From the NCBI RefSeq assembly GCF_002101705.1, contig NZ_LQPC01000026.1, forward strand, positions 62,001-126,000: DNA of 64,000 bases, read 5' to 3'. Under the pieces are notes generated by a model. That model had not been told where the DNA came from. It worked only from the letters and a program-made list of their open reading frames with translations, and made no database searches. This document shows positions 62,208 to 64,000 of this stretch, piece after piece (the stretch's first letter is position 1; each line of letters starts with the position of its first letter). The stretch comes from Mycolicibacterium iranicum (GTDB lineage Bacteria; Actinomycetota; Actinomycetes; Mycobacteriales; Mycobacteriaceae). Position numbers and translations under genes: made by a program.

Positions 62208-63413
62208 CTACGCGGCTTGCCGCCGTCGTCGGACACTTGCCCCCCTCGCCAGTGCGGACCGGAGTCCGCCCAGGCCGGGGCGCGCATCGTTGAACTTGCG
62301 TTCAGAAGCTGTCTCCGGCGCGTCGTCGCATGTCGCAGTGAGGAGTCGGTCAGGCAGGGCAAGCTTGTGGATCGTGCGCAGCGTCAGAAGATACTGGCGC
62401 ACAAGCGAACCCGTGGTGTAAGGAAGGTCGTATCTGTCGCAGACATCCTTCACCCGAGCCGCGATCTCCGCGTAGCGGTTGCTCGGCAGTTCGGGGAACA
62501 GGTGGTGCTCGATCTGGTAACACAGATTGCCACTCGCGAACGCCAGGAGCGGGCCGGCCCGGAAGTTCGCGGCTCCGAGGATCTGCCGCAGATACCACTG
62601 CGCTCGGGTCTCTTCAGCCAGTACGTCGGCGGTGAATTTCTCGGCACCGTCGGGAAAGTGGCCACAGAAGATCACGACGTACGCCCACAGATTGCGCGCG
62701 AGGTTTGCGGTGACGTTGGCAGTCAGCGTACGTCGCCATCGGCGTCCGCTGAGTGCAGGGAAGAACACGTAGTCCTTGGCGGCTTGTCGTGCGATCTTGC
62801 GCACCAGCGTCGACCTCTCTTCGGCGACCCTGCCGGTGTCGGGAAGAACACGGTCCCGTGCCGAATGGACACCGTGGAGGGCAATACCCAACTCGAAGAC
62901 GAAGGCCAGCAGCATGTTTCGAACGGGCTGCAGAAGGTGGACGGGTTGCCACGGCTCGTCACGGGTCAGGCGCATGATGCCGAATCCCAGGTCGTCGTCG
63001 ACACCCACGACGTTGGTCAAGACGTGATGACGGTAGTTGTGCGAGTACTTCCACTGTGCCGACACCGCCATCATGTCCCACTCCCAGGTGGTGGAGTGGA
63101 TCTCGGGGTCGTTCATCCAATCCCACTGCCCATGGCTGACGTTGTGACCGATCTCCATGTTCTCCACGCTCTTGGCGAAGGCGAGGGCAGCCGTGCCCGA
63201 CAGCCAACCCTTCCGAGAACGACTCACGGCGATCACCAGTCGGGCGACCAGGTCCAGCGTCCGCTGGAACAGGATCGTGTGCCGGATGTAGGCGGCGTCT
63301 CGCGCACCCAACGACTTTTCGATGTCGCGTCGGATCTCGTCGAGCTCGTCGCCGAGATCGTTGATGTCCTGTTCGCTCAGATGTGCGTAGGCAGCAATAT
63401 CGGCGATAGCCAC
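62208..63413 (-). CDS. Membrane fatty acid desaturase (DesA3-like)
   Basis: The 401-residue protein starts with GTG at 63413. It has the three histidine boxes of membrane desaturases: GHNVSHGQWDW near 90 (HxxxH), HNYRHHVLTN near 125 (HxxHH) and QIEHHLFPELPSNRY near 310 (QxxHH). These bind a di-iron centre. Hydrophobic stretches between them are shorter than usual but consistent with membrane association. It introduces a cis double bond into an acyl-CoA or lipid with electrons from a reductase partner, which is not encoded in this window. A long Arg-rich C-terminus (SVRRRRQAA) is present. Confidence 0.88.
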   Translation of the reverse strand: MAIADIAAYAHLSEQDINDLGDELDEIRRDIEKSLGARDAAYIRHTILFQRTLDLVARLVIAVSRSRKGWLSGTAALAFAKSVENMEIGHNVSHGQWDWMNDPEIHSTTWEWDMMAVSAQWKYSHNYRHHVLTNVVGVDDDLGFGIMRLTRDEPWQPVHLLQPVRNMLLAFVFELGIALHGVHSARDRVLPDTGRVAEERSTLVRKIARQAAKDYVFFPALSGRRWRRTLTANVTANLARNLWAYVVIFCGHFPDGAEKFTADVLAEETRAQWYLRQILGAANFRAGPLLAFASGNLCYQIEHHLFPELPSNRYAEIAARVKDVCDRYDLPYTTGSLVRQYLLTLRTIHKLALPDRLLTATCDDAPETASERKFNDARPGLGGLRSALARGASVRRRRQAA

Positions 63414-63781
63414 GGGATGTCCTGCCGATCCTAGGTCGAAATCATGACTGGGCTGCTAGACGAACCAGAATGTTTGCGGACCATCAGCCGAGTCTCGATA
63501 GGCAACGGCAGCACGTCGGCGTACCACCACCCTACGGAGGCGCGCCCTATACGTCAATGCACCTCTAAAACTGTTTGCCCACAACTACTTCGGCAGTCGC
63601 TTCTGGTCGCACGCTGTCGACAAGCCGCGGTCAGACCGTCGTAGCCGGCCCCGCCGGCCGGATCCCACATCGACTCGCCCACATCGTTGCCGCCAAGGAA
63701 CCATACCGCAGCTGCCCCTATCCCGTTCCGCCACAAAGGGTCATCGTCGGCAGATAGTCGAACTTCGGTTGCGGGTACGTG
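63414..63781. other. Intergenic region upstream of the desaturase gene
   Basis: About 370 bases between the desaturase start and the glycosyltransferase stop. Short frames on both strands lack ribosome sites and protein-like composition. Presumably it holds the desaturase promoter. Confidence 0.4.
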
Positions 63782-64000
63782 TCATTCACTCGTCCGCCTC
63801 TCCAGAAGCATCTGCGCCGCCAGCTGCACATACGACTGGGCCACCACGGGCCATGCCATCGCCGGCGCCAACTGCCGCGCCTCCGCCGCCATCGCCCCCG
63901 CCAACCGCGGCTGGGTGAGGACTCGGCGCAACGCACCGGTCAACGCCTCGGGATCATCGTGCGGCACGATGATGCCCGCGCCGTCGCGCAGCATCTCGAC
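63782..64000 (-). CDS. C-terminal end of a GT4-type glycosyltransferase (partial)
   Basis: The frame enters from the window edge and reads EMLRDGAGIIVPHDDPEALT then ALRRVLTQPRLAGAMAAEAR, ending at TGA 63782. The GxGxxVPxDDPEALxxAL pattern is the nucleotide-sugar-binding C-terminal domain of GT-B family 4 glycosyltransferases, with the E of the EX7E motif upstream just out of view. Only about 72 residues are visible. Donor and acceptor cannot be read from this part. Confidence 0.75.
   Translation of the reverse strand, partial: VEMLRDGAGIIVPHDDPEALTGALRRVLTQPRLAGAMAAEARQLAPAMAWPVVAQSYVQLAAQMLLERRTSE

Noticed and set aside
1..64000. CRISPR arrays, rRNA and tRNA genes
   Set aside because: No regularly spaced identical repeats, no rRNA-like blocks and no cloverleaf with a T-loop consensus were noticed; a dedicated tRNA scan was not possible.

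Overview
The window is GC-rich actinobacterial DNA, almost certainly from a Mycobacterium/Mycolicibacterium-type organism. The evidence is an MmpS/MmpL pair, a WS/DGAT acyltransferase, DUF732 and DUF5078 secreted proteins, a mycothiol-dependent isomerase family protein, Kelch- and TM-bearing Ser/Thr kinases, GAF-ANTAR regulators and a DesA3-type desaturase. No rRNA, tRNA or CRISPR array was seen.

Layout. (1) 1-7.5 kb is ordinary chromosome: a DUF6188-like gene end, a DsbA-fold protein with a mycothiol-dependent isomerase family protein, a YcsG-type NRAMP transporter and YcsI-type hydro-lyase separated by a 21-codon relic of pxpB, a SIMPL protein, a quinone reductase and a membrane protein. 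(2) 7.5-39.2 kb is a defence/accessory island read mostly on the minus strand. It holds a zinc-finger protein; a NERD-nuclease/UvrD-type helicase coupled to a 266-aa partner; a Cys/His-rich 419-aa protein; a conserved unknown protein; a tightly coupled three-gene operon (1826-aa SF1 helicase with a Vsr/MTES_1575-like nuclease, a ParA ATPase, and a 152-aa protein); a glycine-zipper membrane protein; and a truncated DUF262 gene ending at an abrupt junction. A BREX type 1 operon follows in canonical order (brxA, brxB, brxC, pglX, pglZ, brxL) with a GmrSD/BrxU-like DUF262-DUF1524 nuclease and a small unknown gene at its tail. At the far end is a protein with a GreA/GreB-type C-terminal domain. (3) 39.4-64 kb returns to mycobacterial chromosome: two zinc-ribbon membrane proteins, DUF732, DUF1206 and DUF2293 proteins, a kinase with 12 Kelch repeats next to an FHA-HTH regulator, a beta-lactamase-fold hydrolase, an MFS transporter relic, a second kinase, WS/DGAT, TetR, the MmpS-MmpL-DUF732-DUF5078 operon, a fatty acyl-AMP ligase-like enzyme, two GAF-ANTAR proteins, a desaturase and the end of a glycosyltransferase.

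Main points. The BREX locus is complete in gene content, but brxC is split into two frames near 34035-34045 by what looks like one inserted base. BREX is therefore either inactive, translationally rescued, or affected by a sequence error. The best candidate for an undescribed system is the helicase-nuclease/ParA/152-aa operon at 13419-20223, whose three genes overlap by GTGA at both junctions. The NERD-helicase pair, the Gre-domain protein and the glycine-zipper protein are secondary candidates. Family assignments come from motif recognition by eye; no database search was possible.
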